From positions 1,859,102-1,923,101 of the forward strand of contig SIJG01000006.1 in NCBI GenBank assembly GCA_023374025.1: a stretch of 64,000 nt of DNA, in the 5' to 3' direction. The translations under genes and the position numbers were made by a program. Of the stretch, positions 51,031 to 60,900 are shown piece after piece. Below the pieces are notes generated by a model. The model was not told where the DNA came from, did no database searches, and saw only the letters and a program-made list of their open reading frames with translations. The stretch is from Heterodera schachtii. Taxonomy: Eukaryota; Nematoda; Chromadorea; Rhabditida; Heteroderidae. Each line of letters opens with the position of its first letter. The stretch's first letter is position 1.

Positions 51031-52615
51031 ATAATAAAAAGAAAATTTTTGCTTATTGGTTTTCTAAAAATGAATAATAGCACTTATTAATTATTACTAA
51101 TTATCCTTCATATTAGGTAGTGTCAATTTTATTAATATTATTATAACTGCAAACCCATAAACGAACGCATCAACATTTTTTCTTTAAATTAAAGATTTAC
51201 AATATTTTATGATGCATTTCTGCAATAAAATAATCTTTATAATAAATTGTATTTTTATTAACTGCTTAAATTTTCATTTTCTGTTGTTTAAATTTGTAAA
51301 TGTTTGTTTAAATAAATATTTTTTTTTATTTTACTTGATTATTTATTTAATAGAAAATATAGTTGTATCTTTTTAACTCACATAAAAATTTGAAAATTTC
51401 TTGTAAAATTAGCAAACCCAATTGCATTTGTATATAATAACAGAAACTCAAAAAGTTCATTACATAAAATTTAATTTGACTATTGTTATTTTTATTTTTT
51501 ATTTCTGGTTCATGACATTTTATTTTTTAATCTTAAGCTTTTACAATACTTAAATTTTAATCTTTAAAATATTTAAAATTGCAAATATATTATTTGAAGT
51601 TTTTATACATTATTAATTTTCTTTGTTTGAATCTTATTATTGTAAAGCCGAAAATAAATTATCCACAGGTTTTAAGTATAGAAAATTTTTGTTAAATAAA
51701 TTTAAATTAAATTTGTTTTTTAATATAAAGTTTAATAAAAATGTCTCTTTTTATGATTAAATATAAATTTATTAAATATATTTTTTAAAATAAATCTAAG
51801 TTATTTTATATTTACTTATACTTTGTTAAAACTTTTAGCCAACAGCTCTTTATAATATTTATCTATTTAAATGATCTCTTTGAGTTTCATATCATTTTTT
51901 TGGAAGGATTTATTGATTATATAATTTTTCTCGGGTGAGTCTTTAATTTTGAATAAAAATTAAAAATCAATATTTTTATATGTATTGTCAAGTAATTTTT
52001 ACAATTTATTGCCGATCTTCAATTTTTTATGGTTTGTAATAATATTATTATAGCATTATGTGATCCTTTTTTATTACATTATTTTTAATAATTATTCTTT
52101 TATATAATTCTGTATATGCTATTTAAAAAATTTAACTAATATTTGTATTGGAATTTTCTGATTTTTTTTTTGTAAGTTAAACTTTTTTCTTATAGTTCTT
52201 GCAGATTCATTCCAGATTAAAAGCATTTTTAAATCTTTTCAACATTAACTTTATAAGTTTATATTATTAACTTTTGCATGCTTAAAAACTATAAATAAAA
52301 GCATAAACTCTATTCATAAATAAATTAATTAGCATTGCCTCTAATTAAATCCGGTACCTGCCTAGGGCCAGAAAAATAAAAAAACAAGAATAATAATATT
52401 GCCTTAATGTCGTTAAAATCTGGCGTTTTTTATAATAATAAAATATTTACCAAAATTTTACAATAAATTAGGATGTTTTTTTGAAGTGTTATATATCGAG
52501 GTTTTAGACCAATATCAATTCTCGATTTTTTATGAATTTTAAAGCTTTACGCCAAAAAAACTCAAAATCTACTGAATAATGAAACAACCTTTATTAATTA
52601 ATACGCGTTAAAATT
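51031..52615. other. T-rich region downstream of the chemoreceptor gene
   Basis: No gene is supported. A small island at 52350-52372 (CCGGTACCTGCCTAGGGCC) is unexplained. The gene's 3' untranslated region should lie just below 52616 on the minus strand; AT richness makes polyadenylation signals uninformative. Confidence 0.5.
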
Positions 52616-54259
52616 CTATTTATTCCATAATTGTTGAAGCATTTTGAAATGAGCATCCATTTCATCTCCTCCATTTGTTGGATTTGCAGTGGAAGGGGCC
52701 AATTCCATGGTATTTGTTGGCACAGTGCCAATATGATTTTGATTCATACGAAGTATTTTTTTAAGATTAATGATCAGCCGTCGCTTCAGTAATGGGTGGT
52801 GCCTAAATAAGAAAGGAAATTAAAAAAAATTTTAAAAATGATAAAAAAATTGAAATGGATTAAATTTTAAAACAGAATCAGGCCGTTAAACAAAAAATAA
52901 AGTTCCTTTTAAATTTCATGGTTTTCAGGAATGATGAAAAAGCTTTTTTCACAAAAATGATAAAACTATTCGACTTTTCAAAACATCATCGCAAAAATTA
53001 TTTTCTAAATATAAAATTTAAAAAGTAACGTCATAATTGTGAGTTCAGTTGCGGCACTCAAAAATACATCAATCCATATACCAAAAGCAAATGTCAAACT
53101 GATGTTATTTGATTCAGTGACAATTCCAAATGTTGTGACAAATACAAAAAAATTTGATGATAAATTTGCCAAAAATAGACATAAAAATGTTGGTGAGAGT
53201 TGCGTTGCCGTTTTCATATTTTCAGAAACCTAAATTAATTAGTAATAATTTTTTAACTGAGATTTATAAATTTACTATTAAAAAGTTTTATACAGTTTTA
53301 CTTGATATCGCTGTCCGATATGATAATTTTTTGGCGATGCTTCTTCGAATTGATTAATATATCTTCTACAGTTGTAATTCCGAATTACGATAATTAACTT
53401 AAAAATAAAAATTAATTAAAACAAAAATATTAAATATTTATTTTTAATTGCTGACCAAATATTCAAAGAGACTTATCACTGTTGACATTGTATGGGTGAT
53501 TAAATTTAATTCAGTAAATGTCCATGACTGTCCATTGGTTACCGTATTCACAAATGCGATGATGAACTGTAATTTAGTGCCATTGATTAAAGTATAGTAT
53601 ATTTAAATTAAAAACAGAAAAAATACCGTAATGCTGAACCAAGTGAAGGTGAACCGAATTTTTGAATAATTTTCATATGAATTTGTGGAAACTGTTGCAA
53701 GAAATCGTTCAATGATCAGCACATGGCCAAGCCAATGGCGAAATATCGCATTAAAGAAAAGTACGCTCTATAAAAATTTTTTGTTTTCGGTGTTAATTTG
53801 CCAGAAATAACAGTTATAATCCTTCAGTAAATTTTATGTCAAAGATATTTTTTTAAATCATTAATGACATTAAAAAATTGCTTTCAATAAGTTGCGAATT
53901 ATATTTATGGAAATACCGATGTTATGTACCTGTATAATCGGATTGGCCGGTGCAAAAGGGTTGTCGAGTGTGAATTTTTGTACCAGCACTACTGATCGAA
54001 CCAAAATAAAAAACATCACAGCACCACTTTGAGTGATCAGAATTCTTTTCAGGTTGGCATGCAAAATTTTGGTGGGCCAAATCACTGCCAAATTCAAAAA
54101 AACAATGGCCAACACAATGCCATAGGTGAACAGTTCAAACGAGAAAAATATGTAGCCAAAAAGAAGCATATTTCCGGAAGGGGAAGGCATTTCCTGTGAA
54201 AATTTTAGCATGAAATTTGCAGGTCTAGGCACAAGTTTTCTTACTATCTGTCTAAACAT
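52616..54259 (-). CDS. Sre-family seven-transmembrane chemoreceptor (GPCR)
   Basis: Nematode-specific serpentine receptor of the Sre class, a predicted G-protein-coupled receptor in the membrane of sensory cells; the ligand is unknown. Exons on the minus strand: 54259-53930, 53767-53627, 53566-53456, 53397-53302, 53229-53030 and 52802-52616, all with GT...AG introns and consistent phase, giving 354 residues. Seven hydrophobic segments lie near 41-61, 66-94, 111-135, 149-167, 177-202, 239-262 and 270-292. Family-like motifs are ERFLATVSTNSYEN (130-143), GQRYQVSEN (222-230) and HHPLLKRRL after TM7 (294-302). A strong donor GTAAGA at 54244 and acceptor at 54194 suggest an extra in-frame 51-nt intron, giving 337 residues. 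The exon-3 donor (GTCAGC) and exon-5 donor (GTTACT) are weak. The C-terminal tail is hydrophilic. No frameshift or stop is seen, so it is probably functional. Confidence 0.92.
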
Positions 54260-54792
54260 GAATAAAAACCAATCTACAACTGTCTGAGAGTAAATTAAAA
54301 CACGAAATAATATATGAAAAACGAAAAGATAACGAAATTTCGTGCAGCCCTAATCTTAATCCCCAGCTAATTGTAAGCCATACTTAAAATCACTGATCGG
54401 GTTTTTTAGCTTAAATTTATGATAAGATATTTTGTTTAATTTACGAAAAACTAGCAAATGCCCAAAAAAAACATTTTTTTCCTGTGTATTATTGAATTAA
54501 ATGAAGTGTTAAATTTTAATGGGAAAGTGAATGTGGTCCACTTTATGGCGTAACCAAACAGAAATAGTGCTGGACGGGGGGTGGCATATTTTTGTATAAG
54601 TGTTTTCGAAGAATTGTATAAGAATGATGGAGTCCGAGTACAAAAGTTTAAGAATCAACGTAAAGGCAGATTTAATTGGCTATGGAAAAAGAGTCAATAT
54701 GAAAAGTAAAAGGCTAAAACTTTGAAAATATTAAGAATTTCAATTTTTGTGTTTTTATTTCTTTACTATCCCATATTTTGATATTATAAATT
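54260..54792. other. Upstream region of the chemoreceptor gene
   Basis: This is the likely promoter side of the Sre gene. I saw no further exon and no recognisable regulatory motif. A less AT-rich patch at 54535-54600 (with GGACGGGGGGTGGC) is unexplained. Confidence 0.4.
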
Positions 54793-54800
54793 GTGATAAG

Positions 54801-55255
54801 CAGGGCTGCAAAAAATATGTAAATACATATTTTTTCCTAGCTTCTCCATGCTATAAATAGTAGGAAAAACATCTTCTTTTTGGTATTTGCGTAGAAAAAT
54901 CGGGACTTTTATTTGCATATTTTTGCATATTTTGGGTTTTTATGCATATTTTGGGTTTTTCTGCATATTTCATGCATATTTTGCCTTTTTTGTACATATT
55001 TGATGCGCGAGTGGATCAACAGTGAGCTTCACTGCCGAAAACTGAGAAATTTTGATTTGCAATTACAAAAACAACCGATAAAATTTATGAGGAATAAATT
55101 TTTAAAATTATTTTGCACCCAATTTTCAAGTTTTTTTGTGCATATTTGGTGCATATTTTGCGGTTTCGTGCATATTTGATGCATATTTGGCAATTTTATT
55201 TGCATATTTAGGTTCATATTTTGGTCATTTTTCGTGCATATTTTTTGCAGCCCTG
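54801..55255. mobile_element. hAT-like MITE 6 (455 bp), same family as MITE 4
   Basis: Termini CAGGGCTGCAAAAAA / TTTTTTGCAGCCCTG are flanked by a perfect 8-bp duplication GTGATAAG (54793-54800 and 55256-55263). It shares the TGCATATTT subterminal motifs and the TTCTCCATGCTATAAATAGT block with MITE 4 but has a different, shorter middle. It lies about 540 bases upstream of the Sre start codon. Confidence 0.95.
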
Positions 55256-55263
55256 GTGATAAG

Positions 55264-55869
55264 TGACATATCATTTCTGACATTTTCATTTTTCAAAAAA
55301 TAAAAATTGGTATATAATGAGCATTATTGGGTCGCAAAGTAAAAAATCTAATCAATATTTATGAATCGATAACGAATTCGGTTGCATGCATTCATAAAAA
55401 ATTATTTGAAAAAATCAATAATTGAAAATGGTTAAATTGAATTAATATAAACGAATTATAAAATCTTAATATCTGTTCAAAAAACTCGAATATAACAGAT
55501 TGCTATATAATAATTATATTCTTATTATTTTACAAATATACCTGTACCTTTATAAAAGAATTTGTTCAATTTGATAATAATTTTGCAAATATTTAAATTT
55601 TAAGTTATAATAGAAATATGAATTTTTTTCTTTTACTAATTTATATATTATTTTTTAATTTGGAAAACTTTTATCCTTAGAAGTTAATAACGACTTCAAG
55701 AATTTAAAAACTGCCTTGTCGTTTTATTTTTGTTAAACATTGAATTAAACAATTAATTTAAATTAACTAATTACTGGATAATTTAGCTTTGTTGTTTAAT
55801 ACTTTCAAAAGCATGAATTGCAAGCATAAATTAAATGTAAAATTGCTTTTTTATTTTTGTTTTTTAAGC
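55264..55869. other. AT-rich spacer, nothing recognised
   Basis: No ORF, RNA gene or defined repeat is supported. The phrase AAAAACTGCCTT near 55706 faintly recalls the degenerate repeat family. Confidence 0.5.
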
Positions 55870-57176
55870 AGTTTTTCCGTATGACAATGGTTCAACAATT
55901 ATTATTTTTAACGCTCATCCTATTTATAACTGATGTGAAGGAAGCGTGCAGCATTATATTTAATCTTTTTGAAAATTCTTAAAAGATTTGATTTTTACAT
56001 TTTTAAATACTTATTTCCTAATAAATATTAAGTATATAATGAGTAGCGTAATAAACATTTTGGTATTAATATTTTTATTGTGTTTTAAACTCTAAAATCT
56101 TTTAAGATTTTTTAGATGAAAGCTTAAGTTTTATAATTATTTTTGCAAATTATTTCAATTAAAAAATATTAAGTTATAAACATAATGAATTTACTTGGGT
56201 AAAATTCAAAATTAGTTTGTTAATTTGGACAATTTTATCTTGAATTGTTATACAAAACTTCATTTTATAAATTTAAAAAAAAAATCAATTTTTGTATGAA
56301 TATTCATTTAATGTTTCAATTTTTTCTCCAGTTTAAAAACTCTTTTTCATAAATTATATCCTCTTATTTTCATCATGTAATTACTAAATTTTTCGTATAT
56401 TTTTGAATAATTAACGAATTTTAAAATTGCCGCTCATTATTTAGTTTTGTAATTTATTAATTGTTATGCCAAATATTATATTCTCGTATTTTCATCATGA
56501 AATTATTAAATTTTTCATATATATTTACAAATTTACAATTTTTTGTAAATTATATAATTTTTAATGTTTTTATCAGTCTCTGTACTCAATCCTATTTAAT
56601 TAATTTAATAATCCCACAATTAAACATATTGACATTTATTATGGTATAATCTTCATAAATGGATTTTAAATTGTCGTTATCAAATTTAACATATATTTTT
56701 AATTCACATTTTTTGAATACATGTATTTTATCTGATTCATTAGAATAGAAAGAAAACGATTAGCAATGATATTGTGCCTTTTGCAAAAAGTTCGTATTAA
56801 TTGTATCTTTTGTAAATTTTAACTTAACTCCTTGAGATATTATGCTCTTTTAAAAATTATTTATAGAATTTAATTTTCTTTAAGAATTTAAATATTTTTT
56901 TTTTACTTATATTTCTTTGAAACATTATCTTCAAAATGAACGAAAATTTAAAAACGTTTCTTTCATTTGTTATCCGAGCAGAAAATTGTCCAATAATCAA
57001 TATCGTTTATTGGAAATAAATATGCAAAAATTTGAACGGAGGACGGACGGAAGAAAAAGTGGGAAAGAGACCGAAATTACAATGAATGATTGAAATGAGC
57101 GGTGGTCACAATGTTGGGGAGGAACTGTGTCTGACATAAAGAATGGGAGTGAAGACACACGAAAATAGAGAAAATA
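55870..57176 (+). repeat. Degenerate AT-rich repeat, joined copy
   Basis: The first part (55870-56280) matches 47090-47570 and the second (56330-57000) matches 24240-24760, in the same orientation. This copy therefore links two blocks found apart elsewhere, suggesting a longer ancestral repeat. The stretch 57030-57176 is less AT-rich and not matched elsewhere. The ORF at 56461-56649 is composition-driven. Confidence 0.7.
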
Positions 57177-57525
57177 GTGTGGATCAGGGATGGCATTCCG
57201 AGGCCCCAAAAATTTTCGGAAATCGGAATTCCGGGGGTACAAAAATTTTCGGAAATCGGAATTCCGACCCCAAAAACGTCGGAAATCGGAATTCGGAAGT
57301 CGGAAATCGGAAATTTTTCAAAAAACAAAAAATATGATAAAAAATTTTCTAAATATTTTAATAGGCTAAATTTTAAATTCTTAACCAAGTAAAAGGTGAT
57401 TCAAAAATTTTTTGATCTATTTAAATACATATTTGCTTTAAAATTATTCAATGATTTTCATCAAAAATTTTACCTTTTTTTGCGGCGAGTTTTTTCAAAA
57501 TTTTTGAAAACACGGCGGGGGAGGT

Positions 57526-57551
57526 CCGGCGGTGCCGATAGGCGCCGCCGG
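57526..57551. repeat. GC-rich palindrome
   Basis: CCGGCGGTGCCGATAGGCGC followed by CGCCGG; near-perfect inverted arms. Confidence 0.95.
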
Positions 57552-57659
57552 GGAAAATTTATAATTTTAATGCAATACTTAACAAATTTTGTCCAAAAAC
57601 CGACCAAATTTAGCGATTTTAATGCAAAAATTTCTCAAGAAAAATAAGATTTTTAGGGT

Positions 57660-57685
57660 CCGGCGGTGCCGATAGGCGCCGCCGG
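57660..57685. repeat. GC-rich palindrome
   Basis: Identical 26 bases to the copy at 57526, 134 bases downstream. Confidence 0.95.
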
Positions 57686-57932
57686 GAAATTTTTTAAAAT
57701 TTCAGTGCAATTTATTAACAAAAATTGTAAAAAATTATTAATTTTTTGAAAAAAAATTCAAAAAAATTTCCGAAAATTTCCGACTTTTTATCAAAAATTT
57801 CGGAAATCGGAAGTCGGAATTCCGACGTCCAAAATTTTTTCGGAACTCGGAAATCAGAATTCCGACCCCAAAAATGTCGGAAATCGGAAGTCGGAAATCG
57901 GAATTCCGTGCCATCCCTGGTGTGGATTAATA

Positions 57933-57935
57933 GAT

Positions 57936-58012
<77 letters not shown>

Positions 58013-58041
58013 TAGAGAGAGGGGGAGAGAGAGAGAGAGAA
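57933..58041. repeat. (GA)n microsatellite
   Basis: About 110 bases of GA/GAGA with a few interruptions (AAAG, GGGG, TA). It begins a few bases after the MITE 7 target duplication. Confidence 0.95.
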
Positions 58042-58175
58042 ATGAAGAAAATATTTAAAACAATAATGTTTTAATTAAAGGGAATAAGTAATAAAAATAT
58101 TAAAGCATAAAATATTAAATTTAGCCGAAATTTAATCTACAGTCAGGTGCAAAAGTATGGCAACAAAAAATTATT

Positions 58176-58770
58176 TTATGTGGTGGAGAAACGGTTATTA
58201 TCGATTTTTAATTGATGATAATTTTTTAGAAGAATTTTGAATATCATGCAACGTATATTCTTACTTTTGTGGTATTTTGGCAGCAATTCCTTTTTCCATT
58301 TTAAAAATGTTTTGTCAGAAATTCCCAATTTCTTCACAAATCCTTTCTGTTTTCCATGACGATATAATTCTTTAAATTCATCAAATGATTTAATAAATTT
58401 GAGCTTTTTCTGATCAGAAAAGCATTTTTTATTTTGTTTTAATTTAAATTTAATTCATTTTTCCATTTTTGTATTAATTTTCTATTTGTTCCTAATATTT
58501 TTCCAATTTTCCACTCAATTTTACTTTTGTTTTTGTTTTCATATTTTCCTTTTCCCTTCAACTTTTCTTTAATTGCATCAAATTTTTTAACAATTTCTTT
58601 CTTTTGCTGATCAGTTTCTAGATTTTTATCACTTTGATCATTTTTGTGAATTTCTCCATCATCCCAATTAAATGCCACAAAATGATTTTTTGGAGAAATC
58701 AAATTTATTGCTTTAAATGAAATATTTAATGTTTTATGCGCGTTGAATATTACTCAATTTTGTTATTTTC
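58176..58770 (-). pseudogene. Broken gene with two related helix-turn-helix units
   Basis: An open minus-strand frame runs from about 58770 (no ATG; the best ORF from an alternative codon starts at 58702) to a stop at 58439. It contains an acidic stretch (FNWDDGEIHKNDQSDKN) and then FDAIKEKLKGKGK and ILGTNRKLIQKWKNEL. After a shift of frame near 58432 it resumes to a TAA at 58178-58176, with FDEFKELYRHGKQKG and LGISDKTFLKWKKEL. The two units are alike: F-D-x-x-K-E, then G-K, then a recognition-helix-like (I/L)G-x-x-x-K-x-x-x-K-W-K-x-E-L. This resembles the homeodomain-like DNA-binding heads of transposases and related repeat proteins, but the family is not certain. No splice donor explains the frame change, so I call it broken. 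Confidence 0.55.
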
Positions 58771-59470
58771 TCTGCAACAAATATTTCAAATTAATATATT
58801 CATGTATTTCCAAAATGAGAAATCAATTTTTGGCTCAGCTTTTTAGGAAATAATTTTCGAAAAAAAATAATAATTAATATTTTTTATTTTTTAACAGCAA
58901 ACATTAAAAAAATATTTTTTTTGATTTTACTACAAAGAGAAAATATAGTGAGTGGTCTTAGAATGTTAATGTTGATATAGTAAAGGTTGATTGCCTCTTA
59001 GAATAATTAATATTACCATGAATAAGGATGGGAATTTAAGTCAAAATGACTTTTTTTTTTTTTGCAGATTTTAAATGACCTTAAATGACTTAAAAAGGGT
59101 TCTAAACTTTGTTTGAAGCTTCTAACTTGCATTTTTTTTTTGTGACTTTTTTTGACTTTTTGATACTTTTTTGGATTTTTATTACTTTTTTGAGTTTTTA
59201 TGACTTTTTTCGTGACTTTTTTGGCTTTTTAAGGCAAAATTTGATGTCATAGGAAAAAAAGATTCAATTTTATATAAAATTTCGAAATTTTCCATGACCT
59301 TGTCAACTTTTTTTTTAACTAAGTTCGTTCCCATTAAAAAAATATCTAATAAAAAAAAAATCCAATTTTTTACTCTTTTCCATTAAAATTTTTCCCATTA
59401 ATTACAGAGCGGGACTAATAAATGAAAAATGAATGAATAAATCCCATTAGAAGATAGCTTTATGGTCCCC
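58771..59470. other. AT-rich spacer with a probable decayed MITE
   Basis: From 59027 (GGATGGGAATTTAAGTCA) to about 59335 (ACTAAGTTCGTTCCCATT) the ends are partly inverted, and the interior repeats GACTTTTTT many times, as in subterminal regions of the MITEs. No target duplication was found, so the limits are tentative. Confidence 0.4.
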
Positions 59471-59479
59471 TTTTTTCGC

Positions 59480-59835
59480 CTATAATTCAATGCCATCGCG
59501 CGAGGCATCCGCCAGGTGCCGTTTTTTTGGCATAAATTGTATGTGTCCCAATTTCCAATCCCTTCGCTCTCGACTGGGCGGTCCACTCAATTGGATTCAA
59601 AACAAAATCCTGCAAAAATTGTCGGATTCTTGCTTTCTCAAGGTTTTCCATCAGTGCCAAAACCTCCCGCCGGCAAATCCATATAATTGGCTGAGCCCCC
59701 CCCCCCCCCCCCCCGCCCCCCGTTGTGCCGGATATTCCGTGCCGGATGGGATTGGCATTGTGCCGAAAATAGGGGGAGAGGCGACCCAGGGACGGGCGGA
59801 AGACGACTGAAACGCCCAAATAAAACAACAAATAA
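59480..59835. other. GC-richer island with overlapping ORFs, unassigned
   Basis: ORFs are open on both strands: plus 59490-59810 and minus 59831-59487. The minus peptide includes EVLALMENLEKARIRQFLQD and IEWTAQSRAKGLEIGTH; the plus includes SRLGGPLNWIQNKILQK. On the minus strand TTTTTGCAG (about 59611-59619) is a possible acceptor. Neither reading matches a family I know. The ORFs cross the C-run at 59696, which creates long P or G runs. It could be an exon of a gene extending beyond what I can trace, or a regulatory region. Confidence 0.3.
59696..59721. repeat. Poly-C run, possible quadruplex on the minus strand
   Basis: Nineteen C, one G, then six C. The complementary G tract could form a quadruplex. 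Confidence 0.9.
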
Positions 59836-60560
59836 AAGCATAGGAAAACTTGTCATTAAAAAGAAATAAAACATAAAATCATTAAATTTGGTGATAATAT
59901 TTTATTTAATTTTTTGTCCCCATTTTTCTCATATTTTATTTATTTTTTTTTGAATTTGCATTTAAATTTTCAATTTTTTTCAAATATTTTTACTAAATAT
60001 TCTTTAAAATAATAAAACTAAATTTTTATGTAGTAAAATAGTACTAAATTTTAGTGTTGTTTGTCACCGCTGTTATTATCAAATGAAGTGACCAAAAGCA
60101 GCAATAAGCAAATTTAATTAATTTTGCATGGCATATGTCATCGATATGCCTTTTCAATGCCAGCAAGTGTCAATTTGAATATTACCTAATTATGTCATTA
60201 ATGGAAAATAATATGTTGTCAAAATTATTTTAATTCCGTTTTTTGTAAACCTTTCGAATATAATTTTAAAAAATAATCATTATTATTTGATATATAAAAA
60301 TAAATGTTTGTATTTAATCAAAATTAATATTTAAAAAAAAATTTATTGTGAATTATTATTATCTTTAATTATTATTTTCTTATAAAATAGAATTTAAAAT
60401 AAATATTACATTTTAAAGAAGTTGGGCACTTTCATAATTTCTGACAGATTTTACAAACATTTTTTTAAAATTTTTGAACATTAATTCAGGAAAAAAGATT
60501 TTTATTTTATTTATAATTTATTCGAATTTTTTTTTTCATAAATTTTCACAAATGATAATT
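59836..60560. other. AT-rich spacer
   Basis: Nothing recognised; no supported ORF or repeat. Confidence 0.55.
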
Positions 60561-60564
60561 CGTC

Positions 60565-60900
60565 ATGCCAAATCCTTCCGTTAATTGCACCATTAAATAT
60601 TTTCCAAAATTCTTTTCACCCCAAATTTTTGTGATTCTCATAAAGTACTTTTACACACATTTTTTCTTTCCAACTGAGCCAATGGTCGTCCGTTTTGGAC
60701 CGCCGCCCACCCAAAAGAGCATTTTATTATTTTTGCTTTTCGTCGGCTTTTCATTTTACGTTGTTTTGGCCCCCCAATCGCATAAACTTTTTGGCCAAGT
60801 CCACCCCCCGCCCCCCCTGTGGGAAGCCGTCGATTTTGTCACAATAATTTAAATAATCGCACAAGGCCAGCCCGCCAGCAGCAAAAAAAAAAACTTCCAC
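60565..60900 (+). other. GC-richer segment with a weak ORF
   Basis: The plus frame 60565-60852 includes EPMVVRFGPPPTQKS, a hydrophobic run (LLFLLFVGFSFYVVLA) and PPPPLWEAVDF. No family is recognised and no splice partners were found. The duplicated phrase AAAAACTTCCACAATTTTTT follows at about 60889-60940. It may be untranslated or intronic sequence of a gene outside the window. Confidence 0.25.

Larger units (their letters stand above)
57185..57919. mobile_element. hAT-like MITE 7 (735 bp) with two GC palindromes
   Basis: Termini CAGGGATGGCA / TGCCATCCCTG are flanked by a perfect 8-bp duplication GTGTGGAT (57177-57184 and 57920-57927). Subterminal regions repeat TCGGAAATCGGAATTCCG-type units many times at both ends. 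The interior has two GC palindromes 134 bases apart (57526-57551 and 57660-57685), both in the GATA orientation, with shared AT-rich module sequence between them. ORFs across it, on both strands (57077-57388, 57143-57392, 57746-57937), are translations of the subterminal repeats. Confidence 0.95.

Noticed and set aside
57077..57388. ORFs rich in repeated IPISE or GNRNS residues
   Set aside because: They translate the TCGGAATTCCG-type units of MITE 7 and cross its boundary.
59027..59340. hAT-like MITE with GACTTTTTT repeats
   Set aside because: The ends are only partly inverted and no target duplication could be shown, so it was kept as a tentative note only.
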